NCBI RefSeq assembly: GCF_012349115.1
Contig: NZ_PQIG01000115.1
Coordinates: 1 to 34,140 of the forward strand
Origin: Rhizobium ruizarguesonis
GTDB taxonomy: Bacteria > Pseudomonadota > Alphaproteobacteria > Rhizobiales > Rhizobiaceae
Reading direction: 5' to 3'
Length of the DNA stretch: 34,140 nt
In this document: positions 24,717 to 33,391 of the stretch, piece after piece
Numbering within the stretch: the first letter of the stretch is position 1
How the letters are laid out: every line of letters starts with the position of its first letter
Program-made: the position numbers and the translations under genes
The notes under the pieces: model-generated
Told to the model about the DNA's origin: nothing
The model's input: only the letters and a program-made list of their open reading frames with translations
Databases searched by the model: none

Positions 24717-26258
24717 ATGCCGCAATCAGCTGAGAAAACTCTCGACCACGCGCCCCTATTCTGCGAGCCGGAATACAGGCAGATGTTAGCCGAGAAAAAG
24801 TTGAACTTCGAATGCCCACACCCTGATCAGGTCGTGTCAGACCAACGCGAATTCACGAAGACCTGGGAATACCGCGAGCAAAACTTGGCCCGCCAAGCCC
24901 TTGTCGTCAATCCAGCCAAAGCCTGCCAGCCACTCGGCGCGGTTTTCGCAGCGGCGGGATTCGAGCGAACGATGTCGTTCGTCCATGGCAGCCAAGGTTG
25001 CGTTGCCTACTACAGATCGCACCTATCGCGCCATTTCAAGGAGCCGTCATCGGTGGTCTCGTCATCGATGACAGAAGACGCCGCTGTATTTGGTGGCCTG
25101 AAGAATATGGTCGACGGTCTCGCCAACACGTACAAGCTCTATAACCCGAAGATGATCGCGGTCTCGACCACATGTATGGCCGAGGTCATCGGAGATGACC
25201 TGCATGGTTTTATCGAAAATGCCAAAAGTGAAGGTTCGGTCCCGCGCGATTTCGATGTCCCCTTCGCCCACACACCTGCCTTTGTCGGCAGCCATGTCGA
25301 CGGCTACGACGCCATGGTAAAAGGTGTGCTGGAGAATTTCTGGAAGGGCACCGCGCGAAGTGAAGCCACCGCTTCTATCAACATCATTCCTGGATTTGAT
25401 GGCTTCTGCGTTGGGAACAATCGCGAATTAAAACGCCTGCTCGACTTGATGCAAGTGAATTACATGTTCATCCAGGACGCATCAGATCAGTTCGATACCC
25501 CCTCCGATGGTAACTTTCGGATGTATGACGGGGGGACCAAAATCAATGACGTGAAGGCGGCGTTGAACGCGGAGGGGACGTTGTCCCTGCAATATTACAA
25601 CACTCGCAAGACGCTGGACTACTGCAGAGACGTTGGACAAGCGACGATCTCCTTCCGCTACCCTCTCGGCGTCGAAGCTACCGACGAGCTCTTGATGGCG
25701 ATATCTGGGATTTCCAGGAGAGAAATTCCCGAGACGATCCGCCTGGAGCGCGGGCGACTCATCGACGCGATGGCGGACAGCCAAGCTTGGCTGTATGGAA
25801 AAAAATACGCGATCTACGGCGATCCAGATTTCGTTTATGGGATGGCGCGCTTCATCATGGAGACCGGCGGCGAGCCAACCCACTGCCTCGCCACAAATGG
25901 CACCTCAGTTTGGGAGGACGAGATGAAGGAACTCCTCGCATCCTCGCCCTTCGGGAAGAATGCACAGGTTTGGCCAGGCAAAGATCTCTGGGCACTGCGC
26001 TCGCTACTGTTCACCGAGCCGGTGGATCTCCTGATCGGAAATTCTTATGGGAAGTATCTCGAACGGGACACCGGTACCCCACTGGTTCGGCTGATGTTTC
26101 CAATTTTCGACCGGCACCATCATCATCGATTCCCACTCATGGGTTACCAAGGCGGACTGCGTCTTTTAACGGCGATCCTCGACAAGATCTTCGACAACCT
26201 CGATCGCGAAACAATGCACGCGGGTGTGACAGACTATTCGTATGACCTCACGCGCTAA
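24717..26258 (+). CDS. nifK: nitrogenase molybdenum-iron protein beta chain
   Basis: A 513-residue subunit that shares the P-cluster with NifD. P-cluster ligands C70 (KACQPLG), C95 (SQGCVAYY) and C153 (STTCMAEV) are present. At position 188, where Azotobacter vinelandii has the redox-switching serine, this protein has alanine (FAHTPAFVGS), and position 99 is tyrosine (VAYYRSH) where A. vinelandii has phenylalanine. This Tyr/Ala pair matches the variant described for Gluconacetobacter diazotrophicus, where the tyrosine coordinates the oxidised P-cluster. The start at 24717 has AAAGAGG upstream. Numbering here agrees with A. vinelandii because the N-terminus has the same length. Confidence 0.99.
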   Translation: MPQSAEKTLDHAPLFCEPEYRQMLAEKKLNFECPHPDQVVSDQREFTKTWEYREQNLARQALVVNPAKACQPLGAVFAAAGFERTMSFVHGSQGCVAYYRSHLSRHFKEPSSVVSSSMTEDAAVFGGLKNMVDGLANTYKLYNPKMIAVSTTCMAEVIGDDLHGFIENAKSEGSVPRDFDVPFAHTPAFVGSHVDGYDAMVKGVLENFWKGTARSEATASINIIPGFDGFCVGNNRELKRLLDLMQVNYMFIQDASDQFDTPSDGNFRMYDGGTKINDVKAALNAEGTLSLQYYNTRKTLDYCRDVGQATISFRYPLGVEATDELLMAISGISRREIPETIRLERGRLIDAMADSQAWLYGKKYAIYGDPDFVYGMARFIMETGGEPTHCLATNGTSVWEDEMKELLASSPFGKNAQVWPGKDLWALRSLLFTEPVDLLIGNSYGKYLERDTGTPLVRLMFPIFDRHHHHRFPLMGYQGGLRLLTAILDKIFDNLDRETMHAGVTDYSYDLTR

Positions 26259-26311
26259 GAGCGGCGGCCGGCCAGGCGGCCTATCTCTCAACCAGATATG
26301 AAGGCAGACGA

Positions 26312-27733
26312 ATGTCCTCGCTCAACGCCAAAGTCAAAGATGCCTTCCACGAGCTAGCGAGTGAAAGGAGCGGCAGCAAGGGTCCTAAGGCGCGCCGAAG
26401 GAATTGCGCGAGGCCAATGGCCCCGGGAACGGCCGTCGGCGGTTGCGCTTTCGACGGCGCCAAGGTCGCACTGCAGCCGATAACCGATGTCGCACATCTG
26501 ATTCACGGGCCGCTCGCCTGCGAGGGAAATTCCTGGGACAACCGTGGCGCTGCCTCGTCAGGTCCAACACTTTGGCGCACGAGCTTCACGACTGATCTTA
26601 CGGAAATCGACATCGTAATGGGCCACAGTGAACGGAAGCTCTTTAAAGCGATCCGGGAAATCAAGGATGGGTATGCGCCCGCGGCAATCTTCGTCTATTC
26701 AACCTGCGTTACAGCGATGATCGGTGACGACATCGACGTTGTTTGCAAGCGAGCGACGGACGAATTTGCCTTACCGGTGGTGCCGGTCAATGCGCCAGGT
26801 TTTGTCGGATCTAAAAACCTCGGCAACAAGCTAGCGGGCGAGGCGCTGCTCAAGCATGTCATAGGTACCGTGGAGCCCGATGAACCAGGCCTTTGCGACA
26901 TCAACATACTCGGCGAATTTAACCTCTCTGGTGAGTTCTGGCAGGTGAAGCCGCTCTTGGATAAGCTCGGCATCCGCGTCCGCGCCTGTATTCCCGGAGA
27001 CGCGCGATATCTGCAAGTCGCCTCCGCCCACCGCTCGCGCGCAGCGATGACGGTGTGTTCGACAGCGTTCGTTACGTTGGCACGTAAGATGCAGGAGCGG
27101 TGGGACATTCCATTTTTCGAGGGCTCCTTCTATGGCATTTCCGGCACCTCGGAGGCGCTCCGGCGGATCGCCGATCTGCTTGTAAGGAAGGGTGCTGACC
27201 CCTCGCTTTTGCATCGCACGGAAATCCTTGTAGCGGAAGAAGAGGAAAAGGTGTGGAAGAGGCTGGAAGCCTACCGACCTCGCCTTGAGGGCAAGCGCGT
27301 GCTTCTAAATACAGGCGGCGTGAAATCCTGGTCGGTCGTCCATGCCTTGATGGAGATCGGCATGGAGATCGTCGGCACATCAGTCAAGAAATCGACGCTC
27401 GAAGATAGGGAGCGAGTGAAGCAGACCCTGAAGGAGGAGAACCTCCTGTTCGAGTCGAAGTCGCCGCGCGAGCTTTTCTCGCTTCTACTCGACAGAAAGG
27501 CTGACATCATGCTGTCGGGCGGACGCACCCAGTATATAGCGTTAAAGGCTAAACTACCTTGGCTCGACATTAACCAGGAGCGTCATCACGCTTACGCTGG
27601 CTATGAGGGAATGGTGCAACTTGCTCGACAAATTGACCTGGCAATCCACAATCCGATGTGGCCGCAGGTGCGCGCGCCGGCGCCATGGGAGCCGGCCTTA
27701 GTCGTTGAAAAACGAGCGAAAAGAAAAGCGTAA
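26312..27733 (+). CDS. nifE: FeMo-cofactor scaffold protein NifE
   Basis: A 473-residue homologue of NifD that, with NifN, forms the alpha2-beta2 scaffold on which the FeMo-co precursor from NifB matures. Cysteines corresponding to the cluster ligands are visible at C45 (GGCAFDGA), C70 (GPLACEGNSW) and C132 (STCVTAMIGDD). The family segments FVGSKNLGNKLAGEAL and ILGEFNLSGEFWQV are intact. It begins 53 bp after nifK without an obvious new sigma-54 promoter, so read-through from the nifH promoter is likely. nifN follows after 52 bp. Confidence 0.98.
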   Translation: MSSLNAKVKDAFHELASERSGSKGPKARRRNCARPMAPGTAVGGCAFDGAKVALQPITDVAHLIHGPLACEGNSWDNRGAASSGPTLWRTSFTTDLTEIDIVMGHSERKLFKAIREIKDGYAPAAIFVYSTCVTAMIGDDIDVVCKRATDEFALPVVPVNAPGFVGSKNLGNKLAGEALLKHVIGTVEPDEPGLCDINILGEFNLSGEFWQVKPLLDKLGIRVRACIPGDARYLQVASAHRSRAAMTVCSTAFVTLARKMQERWDIPFFEGSFYGISGTSEALRRIADLLVRKGADPSLLHRTEILVAEEEEKVWKRLEAYRPRLEGKRVLLNTGGVKSWSVVHALMEIGMEIVGTSVKKSTLEDRERVKQTLKEENLLFESKSPRELFSLLLDRKADIMLSGGRTQYIALKAKLPWLDINQERHHAYAGYEGMVQLARQIDLAIHNPMWPQVRAPAPWEPALVVEKRAKRKA

Positions 27734-27785
27734 GCGCGTCGAACCAAACCGCGAGATCACTCGCAAAAAATGTTGAGGTCGTACT

Positions 27786-29135
27786 ATGGCACGCGTCGTA
27801 TCTCAAACTAAGTCGGCGGCGGTCAACCCCCTGAAGTCGTCTCAGCCGCTTGGTGCTGCCTTCGCCTTTCTGGGCGTCGACGGCGCAATACCTCTGCTCC
27901 ATGGCAGCCAGGGATGTACAAGCTTCGCGCTCGCACTGCTCGTGAGGCATTTCAATGAAGCGATCCCGCTGCAAACGACGGCGATGAACGAAGCCGCGAT
28001 AATCGTCGGCGGCGCGGATCGTCTCGAAGAGGCAATTCTCAGCCTCAAAGCCCGCTCAAGGCCACGACTGATCGGGATATGCACGACCGCATCGGTAGAG
28101 GCCCGCGACGAGGATGTCGCCGGTGACGTCGAAAACATCAAACGCAGGCGGGCGATAGAACTTGTGGGCACCGAAGTGATAGTCGCCAACACGCCTGACT
28201 TTGACGGCGCCATAGAGGAGGGTTGGTCTAAAGCTGTTACCGCCGTGATCGAGGCAATAGCGCGACCTGACAAGCAGTATCGCAATCCGAGGAAGATCGC
28301 GATCTTGCCTGGCTGGAACTTAACGGTTGCTGACATAGAACACCTGCGCGAGACGGCCGTAAGCTTCGGCCTCGACCCGGTTATTCTGCCGGACGTATCC
28401 GGAGCGCTCGACGGCTCCATCCCGGAAGAATGGATGCCGACAACGTATGGCGGCACGAAAGTGGAGGAGATCCGCGATCTCGGTGCGACGATGCAGTGTA
28501 TCGCAATCGGTGAGCATATGCGGCGACCGGCTGAAGCGCTGCAGAGACTGACCGGCGTGCCGTATGTGCTGTTTAGATCGCTGACGGGCCTAGAGAACGT
28601 CGATCGCTTTATTCGCGTGCTTGCCGCTATGTCACGCAAACAGACACCGCTCAATGTCCGCCGCAACCGAATGCAGTTGCAGGATGCCATGCTCGACGGA
28701 CATTTTCATATGGCTGGCAAGAAGATCGCAATCGCCTCCGAGCCGGATCAACTTTTCCAGCTCTCCGACTTTTTTACTGCCATGGGTGCGGAAATTGCGG
28801 CCGCGGTCACCACGACCGGCACTTCGAAGGCGCTCGAGATGGTACCGGCGAAGACCGTCAAAGTCGGCGACCTCAGTGATCTGGAAAGTCTCGCCGCAAC
28901 GGCCGATCTTATCGTCACACACTCGCACGGCCGAGAAGCTGCCAAACGCCTAGGCATTCCGCTGATGCGGCTTGGTTTGCCCATGTTCGACCGCGTCGGC
29001 AGCCAGCACAAGCTTACAATATTATACCGGGGAACCCGCGACGTGATCTTTGACCTCGCGAACATCATTCAGGCTAACCACCCTCCGGACTCCCAGCCCA
29101 CTTTACTCAAGCGACAGGCGGGAATCGCAAAATGA
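27786..29135 (+). CDS. nifN: FeMo-cofactor scaffold protein NifN
   Basis: A 449-residue NifK homologue, partner of NifE in the cofactor scaffold. Visible family features: NPLKSSQPLGAAFAFLG at 14-30, HGSQGCTSFA with C44, GICTTASVEARDED in the middle domain, and NTPDFDGAIEEGWSKAV. Length is normal. The ATG at 27786 has GAGG upstream. Its stop overlaps the nifX start in an ATGA arrangement, indicating translational coupling to the now broken nifX. Confidence 0.97.
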   Translation: MARVVSQTKSAAVNPLKSSQPLGAAFAFLGVDGAIPLLHGSQGCTSFALALLVRHFNEAIPLQTTAMNEAAIIVGGADRLEEAILSLKARSRPRLIGICTTASVEARDEDVAGDVENIKRRRAIELVGTEVIVANTPDFDGAIEEGWSKAVTAVIEAIARPDKQYRNPRKIAILPGWNLTVADIEHLRETAVSFGLDPVILPDVSGALDGSIPEEWMPTTYGGTKVEEIRDLGATMQCIAIGEHMRRPAEALQRLTGVPYVLFRSLTGLENVDRFIRVLAAMSRKQTPLNVRRNRMQLQDAMLDGHFHMAGKKIAIASEPDQLFQLSDFFTAMGAEIAAAVTTTGTSKALEMVPAKTVKVGDLSDLESLAATADLIVTHSHGREAAKRLGIPLMRLGLPMFDRVGSQHKLTILYRGTRDVIFDLANIIQANHPPDSQPTLLKRQAGIAK

Positions 29136-29481
29136 GACCAATTCGCCGCCTCTCGCTCTTCAATGGCAGACTCCACCAACAGCGGCCGAAACGGCAGGTG
29201 ACCAGCTTGCGAATTGCGAACGTCACGCAAGATATGGAGGGACTGAACGCGTCGTTTGAGTCGGCCAGACCATTCGCTATCTACGACGCGATACGCGACG
29301 CGTGGACCTTCGTGCAAGCCGCTGGGTTCGAGGATATCTCCGACGAGATCGGAAGACACCGGAGCGAAGGTGATGACTGCACTGGGAAAGGATAGCGGCG
29401 TTAGACAGCTGCCGGCTCGCATTTTGTCTGGCAATCGGCGCGCCTTCGGCGGTCACATATGTCATTGCCAGAACTCGCTAA
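29132..29481 (+). pseudogene. nifX: nifX remnant (frameshifted and 3'-truncated)
   Basis: NifX normally binds and carries FeMo-co precursors between NifB, NifEN and apo-MoFe protein. The first frame gives SLRIANVTQDMEGLNASFES and FAIYDAIRDAWTFVQAAGFE, clearly NifX-like, but stops at 29395 after 87 residues. The adjacent frame continues RIAALDSCRLAFCLAIGAPS to a stop at 29481. One base lost from the A-run at about 29387-29389 explains the shift. Even if repaired, the product would have about 116 residues and lack the end of the domain, because the ribosome binding site of the ferredoxin gene follows at once. A sequencing error could explain the shift but not the truncation. Confidence 0.8.
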
Positions 29482-29494
29482 ATCGGAGGAATCT

Positions 29495-29818
29495 ATGACA
29501 AGCTCATGCGTGACTCGCGACGGGTCCCGATGGATGCCGGAATATCTGGATTCGATCAACCCTGCGATGTGCATCGGCTGCGGTCGCTGCTTCAAGGTCT
29601 GCTCACGTGAGGTCATGCACCCCTACGGCATCGACGAGGCAGGTGAAATGCTCGGTGTCTGCGATGGCGAGGACGACTTTAATGGTGAGCTCAGTCGCGT
29701 GATCATGGTCATTGATTATCCCGGCCGCTGTATCGGCTGCGGAGCGTGCGCCCGCGTCTGTCCCAAGAACTGCCAGACTCATATCGCCGTTGATCATCGT
29801 GCGGTGCACGAATCTTGA
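29495..29818 (+). CDS. fdxB: nif-specific ferredoxin III (2[4Fe-4S] type)
   Basis: A 107-residue cytoplasmic electron carrier. Two cysteine clusters bind iron-sulfur centres: C26-C29-C32-C36 (CIGCGRCFKVC) and C79-C82-C85-C89 (CIGCGACARVCP), with a further cysteine at 93. The long insert between the two motifs and the N-terminal SRWMPEYLDSINPAMC-type sequence are typical of FdxB, normally encoded after nifENX. The ATG at 29495 has an excellent GGAGG site 9 bases upstream. It may supply electrons for cofactor maturation or nitrogenase; the exact partner is not settled. Confidence 0.95.
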   Translation: MTSSCVTRDGSRWMPEYLDSINPAMCIGCGRCFKVCSREVMHPYGIDEAGEMLGVCDGEDDFNGELSRVIMVIDYPGRCIGCGACARVCPKNCQTHIAVDHRAVHES

Positions 29819-30146
29819 ATTCCGCTCCGAGCGGTAGAAGCCGCCGGCGCCGTCCACATTGCGAGACTATCGCATCGGTTCGAAGACGTGGAGAAGGCGG
29901 CATGGCAGCTTAGCGTGAAAGCAAATCCGGCTTGCGACGCGAAGCTCTTTCTAGGCATCCAATCTGCCATTCGGGGGCAATCATCACAGGAAACACCAGG
30001 TCGAAAGTCCAACGATCTGAAGAGAGGAGGCATTGAACTGTGCATTAAGCCGCGACGACAGACTTCCAGTTACACCCTTGGGCGGCCGAAGCGAGCTTCG
30101 AAATTTGACAGCAAGATCCAACCACGAGCGTCTAAATGAGGTACTC
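29819..30146. other. spacer between fdxB and the aspartate pathway pair
   Basis: About 330 bp. One open frame, 29888-30139 plus, has no recognised homology. An AGAGGAGG sequence at 30023-30030 is not followed by a useful start codon at the right distance: the in-frame TTG at 30033 is too close, and a GTG at 30040 meets a stop within three codons. No sigma-54 promoter was found. Confidence 0.4.
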
Positions 30147-31184
30147 ATGAGACCATTAGATATTTCTGTCGTTGGAGCAACCGGGGCGGTCGGAACGGCC
30201 CTGATCAAGTTGTTGGAAAAAAGCGAGATAAAGATCAATCGACTGCGACTGTTCGCCTCCAGTTCGGGTGCGCGCCAATTCAAGTTTCGAGACCAAACAT
30301 ACTTAGTTGAGGCACTCCGCGACATTAGCGATATCGGTGATACCAAAACCGACATTGCATTCTTCTCTGCAGGCGGCGACGTAAGCGCCGTATGGGGACC
30401 TCGGTTCGCATCCCAAGGAGCCTTGGTGATTGATAACTCGAATGCCTTTCGAATGAGGCCTGACGTACCCCTCATCGTACCACAAGTTAACGCGTGTTCA
30501 CTTACGGTTCGTCCACCGTCTGGAATAGTAGCAAATCCAAATTGCTCCACGATACAGCTGGTTCGGGCACTGCGACCGCTGATAGCGACGTTCGGCGTTA
30601 ACCAGGTTCTTTTGACCACCTATCAAGCCGCCTCAGGAGTTGGCCTGCGCGGGATTAACGAGCTAGAAGACGGTGCCGTAGCCTGGCTCGAGGGGAGCAC
30701 CGGACCCGCTGCGGAGAGCTTCCCTGTCCCTCTTGCATTCAATGTCATACCTCAGATCGGAGAGATTTCCCGTGAAGGCGTGGCTCTAGAGGAACGCAAG
30801 CTGGTTCAAGAGTCACGGAAGATCTTCGGTATGCCTCATCTGCAGTTAACCGCCACCTGCGTTAGAGTGCCGGTAAAGACGGGCCATTCCGAGGCGGTAT
30901 ACGTCGAGTTCGACGATCACGTTCGACTAGAACAGGTCCGTGAGCTCCTGGCAAATGAACCAGGTGTTCGACTTTATGCTGATGAAATTCGCGACGGATA
31001 TCCAACGCCGCGCTATCTGGGAGATCCTGCAGATGTTCACGTCGGTCGGGTCCGAGTTAATCCAGAGAATCCGCGCGGGCTGTGGATGTGGGTTGTAGCC
31101 GACAACGTTCAGGTTGGAGCGGCACTCAACGCACTCCTCATCGCACAGCTTGCGATCGCCAATAACTTGATGGATGAAACATGA
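30147..31184 (+). CDS. asd: aspartate-semialdehyde dehydrogenase
   Basis: A 345-residue NADPH-dependent enzyme that reduces beta-aspartyl phosphate to aspartate semialdehyde, precursor of lysine/diaminopimelate, threonine, methionine, and of specialised products. GATGAVG at 10-16 binds NADP, the catalytic cysteine is C133 in NPNCSTIQ, and the ASGVGLRG and PVKTGHSEAV segments carry further active-site residues. The ATG at 30147 starts directly at the conserved N-terminus and has GAGG nearby; an open frame extending to 30033 is rejected. Its stop overlaps the aspartokinase start (ATGA). Since rhizobia have a chromosomal asd, this is probably a second, specialised copy. No sigma-54 promoter of its own was found. 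Confidence 0.93.
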   Translation: MRPLDISVVGATGAVGTALIKLLEKSEIKINRLRLFASSSGARQFKFRDQTYLVEALRDISDIGDTKTDIAFFSAGGDVSAVWGPRFASQGALVIDNSNAFRMRPDVPLIVPQVNACSLTVRPPSGIVANPNCSTIQLVRALRPLIATFGVNQVLLTTYQAASGVGLRGINELEDGAVAWLEGSTGPAAESFPVPLAFNVIPQIGEISREGVALEERKLVQESRKIFGMPHLQLTATCVRVPVKTGHSEAVYVEFDDHVRLEQVRELLANEPGVRLYADEIRDGYPTPRYLGDPADVHVGRVRVNPENPRGLWMWVVADNVQVGAALNALLIAQLAIANNLMDET

Positions 31185-32281
31185 AGACGACCATTGTCAA
31201 ATTCGGGGGTTCGAGTTTTCGAGATCCTTGTGATTACGCTCGAGTTGCTCAGCATCTAGCTGAGCTGCGGGCTGCAGGCGGAGTCAAGATTATCGCCGTG
31301 GTCAGCGCAATGTATGGAATGACCGACAAGCTGAAAGCAACCATGCTTGGCGTCAACAAAGAAGCATCACCATCGAATCTCGATGCGGCACTTGCCACGG
31401 GCGAGATGCTGAGTGCCTGCATGTTGGAGGCTGCAGTCAGTCGCCTCGGGATTCCCGTAACGTCGTTGAATGGCTATGCCCTCGGGATACGCACTAATTC
31501 AGACTTCGGCCGGGCGTCAGTTGAAAGCGTCGATCCTCAGCCAATCAGGGCTGCACTTCAGGAGCATGACATTGTCATTGCCGCGGGTGGTCAGGCAATT
31601 GATCAGTCGGGCAAACTAACGTTTCTCGGCAGAAACAGCTCCGATCTGACAGCAGTCGTGATCGCTGCCATGTTAGGAGAGCAAGCGTGCGAAATATATT
31701 CAGATGTTAAGGGCGTCTACACGGCAGATCCTCATCTTGTACCAGGGGCACGATTCATCCCGAAGATTGGGTATGGGACACTTGCGCAGATGTCGCGGCA
31801 GGGCGCTAAGGTGCTGCACCATAGGGCAGTGGATTATGCCAAAAAGCACGCAGTCACCATAGTTTGCAAAGCACTGACTAGTGACGGAGTGGCGACGGGC
31901 ACGATCATCACAGGCCACGGATACTCCGGTTCCGTGACAGTAGCACGCGACGCAGCAGTATTAGCTGTCGCGAGTGTTGCAGAACGCGACACTCTCCTTG
32001 TGCTTCTTGATCAACACGATATTAGCTCGATATTCTTTGAAGAGGACGGCAGGCCCTGCCTTTGCATCATAACCGACATCGATTTTGCGATGCGCCTTGT
32101 CGCATCGGCAGGCACGCGCGCGGTCGCCATCGGATCAAGGGTCGTGGTGACCGAGCTTAATGGCGCGATGTCGCGCGTCCACCTTCACGTTGACTACGAG
32201 AGCGCCTTGGCACATGCGCAAAACATCCACGAACAAATGTATCCTGCAGCCGTTCGCGATCTTGTGATAGAGAACGACTAA
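31181..32281 (+). CDS. aspartate kinase with short regulatory region
   Basis: A 366-residue amino-acid kinase that phosphorylates aspartate, the step before Asd. The kinase signature KFGGSSF is at 7-13; TGEMLSACML, GRNSSDLTAVVIAA and EIYSDVKGVYTADP mark the active site. Bacterial aspartokinases of the LysC type are usually about 400-420 residues with two ACT domains that sense lysine or threonine. Here only about 110 residues follow the kinase domain (from about 255), and the usual ACT glycine-valine patterns are poorly kept. Reduced feedback inhibition is therefore possible. Overlap with asd by four bases indicates coupled synthesis of the two enzymes in equal amounts. Confidence 0.9.
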   Translation: MKTTIVKFGGSSFRDPCDYARVAQHLAELRAAGGVKIIAVVSAMYGMTDKLKATMLGVNKEASPSNLDAALATGEMLSACMLEAAVSRLGIPVTSLNGYALGIRTNSDFGRASVESVDPQPIRAALQEHDIVIAAGGQAIDQSGKLTFLGRNSSDLTAVVIAAMLGEQACEIYSDVKGVYTADPHLVPGARFIPKIGYGTLAQMSRQGAKVLHHRAVDYAKKHAVTIVCKALTSDGVATGTIITGHGYSGSVTVARDAAVLAVASVAERDTLLVLLDQHDISSIFFEEDGRPCLCIITDIDFAMRLVASAGTRAVAIGSRVVVTELNGAMSRVHLHVDYESALAHAQNIHEQMYPAAVRDLVIEND

Positions 32282-32282
32282 A

Positions 32283-32385
32283 CAGCGCCACAGGCGACGC
32301 CCGAATGGAGGCGGCGGCGAAGTCGCTTGATCTGGCCATCGGTTAAGGGATGCTTCGACTTGGTAGCCGGGTGATCGTTAGCGAC
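32283..32385 (-). pseudogene. transposase remnant (rve/IS481-type)
   Basis: On the minus strand the frame reads HPATKSKHPLTDGQIKRLRR, which matches the third catalytic-motif region of the IS481 transposase elsewhere in this window (HRTTKPKHPWTNGQVERMNR). The similarity ends within about 30 residues and no other part of a transposase was seen, so this is a small fragment. It abuts the 3' end of the aspartokinase gene. Confidence 0.6.
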
Positions 32386-33391
32386 GATCGCCTGTTCCAC
32401 CGCCCTGATAACCCCGGCACATCGTCGAGTTCAACATGCAGTCGTCATCGCAGGGACAGGGCGCGGACAGACGCGACCGGTGAATTCGAAAAAGTTATTG
32501 TCGAATGCAGGTTCTGGATCGCCGCTTTCCAGTTGTGGTAGACGAGGACAGTGCAAAGCGGCTGAAATCAACCCTTCACCTTGCAGCGCGCCAGCATCTC
32601 GTCCTCGTTCCGGCGCGCTCTTGATGCCCTTGCGCCGGCCCTTGGTCGCTAGACTCATCGCGCAGGTACTTCGCATTCTCGGCCCATTGATGCGGCCGGC
32701 GGCAATCCGCGCCGCGGTGCTATATGACTAGCGGCCCCTTGATGACATAGCGGTCGGTCTTCAGCGCGCCTCCTAGCTGCCAACGGCTCGCGCAAGCCCC
32801 TGTACGGCGGGAGGAGAACTCCGCCGGCGGAACGCCCTGATCGGGTTGGAAAACCCAGGGGCGTATGGTCCCCTTGACGCAGAAGGCAACGCTTGAGAGG
32901 ACTGCTGGCGCAATCAATCGGCACAAAAATCGCAGCTCACGAAGATGATTGCGCTGTTTGATATTCGTTAAACTGTTCCGCAGAATGGCCATGCAGCGCC
33001 AGGTAATCGCTACCTAGGGCAGGCTCGCTTGTCGAAAAATGTACGTCGCCCCTGTACGATGTGGCACCGCGAAACCTGTTCCTGCGCCGAGATATCTGAG
33101 GAATTGAGTTTGCTGTCGCAGATGCTGTCATAGCCGCCGCACTTCTTGATCCAGCTCGAGCGCAGGGTGCGATCTAACCCCGATTGCGGTTGCGACGCTA
33201 AGCGCGGTGCCGGCGGATGTGGTGCCGGGCACATTTCGGACACAAAACATGCCCGCGGGCCCACAATAAAAATGGCAGACTTGGCCAGCGCAAGCACCGC
33301 GGGCGTGATCCAAAGTCACCCGAGGGCTAGCTTTCATAGAGTCGCGCCGCTTAAGGCAGGATTTTTCGGTTCAGGTCGAAGCATGATAGCC
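32386..33391. other. 1-kb stretch without a recognisable gene
   Basis: Many short frames on both strands, GC-rich, none with a convincing start or family motif. The transposase fragment on its left side suggests it contains further mobile-element debris. It separates the aspartate-pathway genes from rpoN. Confidence 0.4.

Noticed and set aside
27842..28690. 282-codon minus-strand open frame opposite nifN
   Set aside because: It is antisense to a clear nifN; GC-rich codon bias produces long antisense frames. The serine/arginine-rich translation has no family motif.
30033..30146. 38-codon N-terminal extension of asd from a TTG
   Set aside because: Asd proteins begin close to the NADP motif, which starts right after the ATG at 30147. 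The AGGAGG before the TTG is too close to act as its ribosome site.
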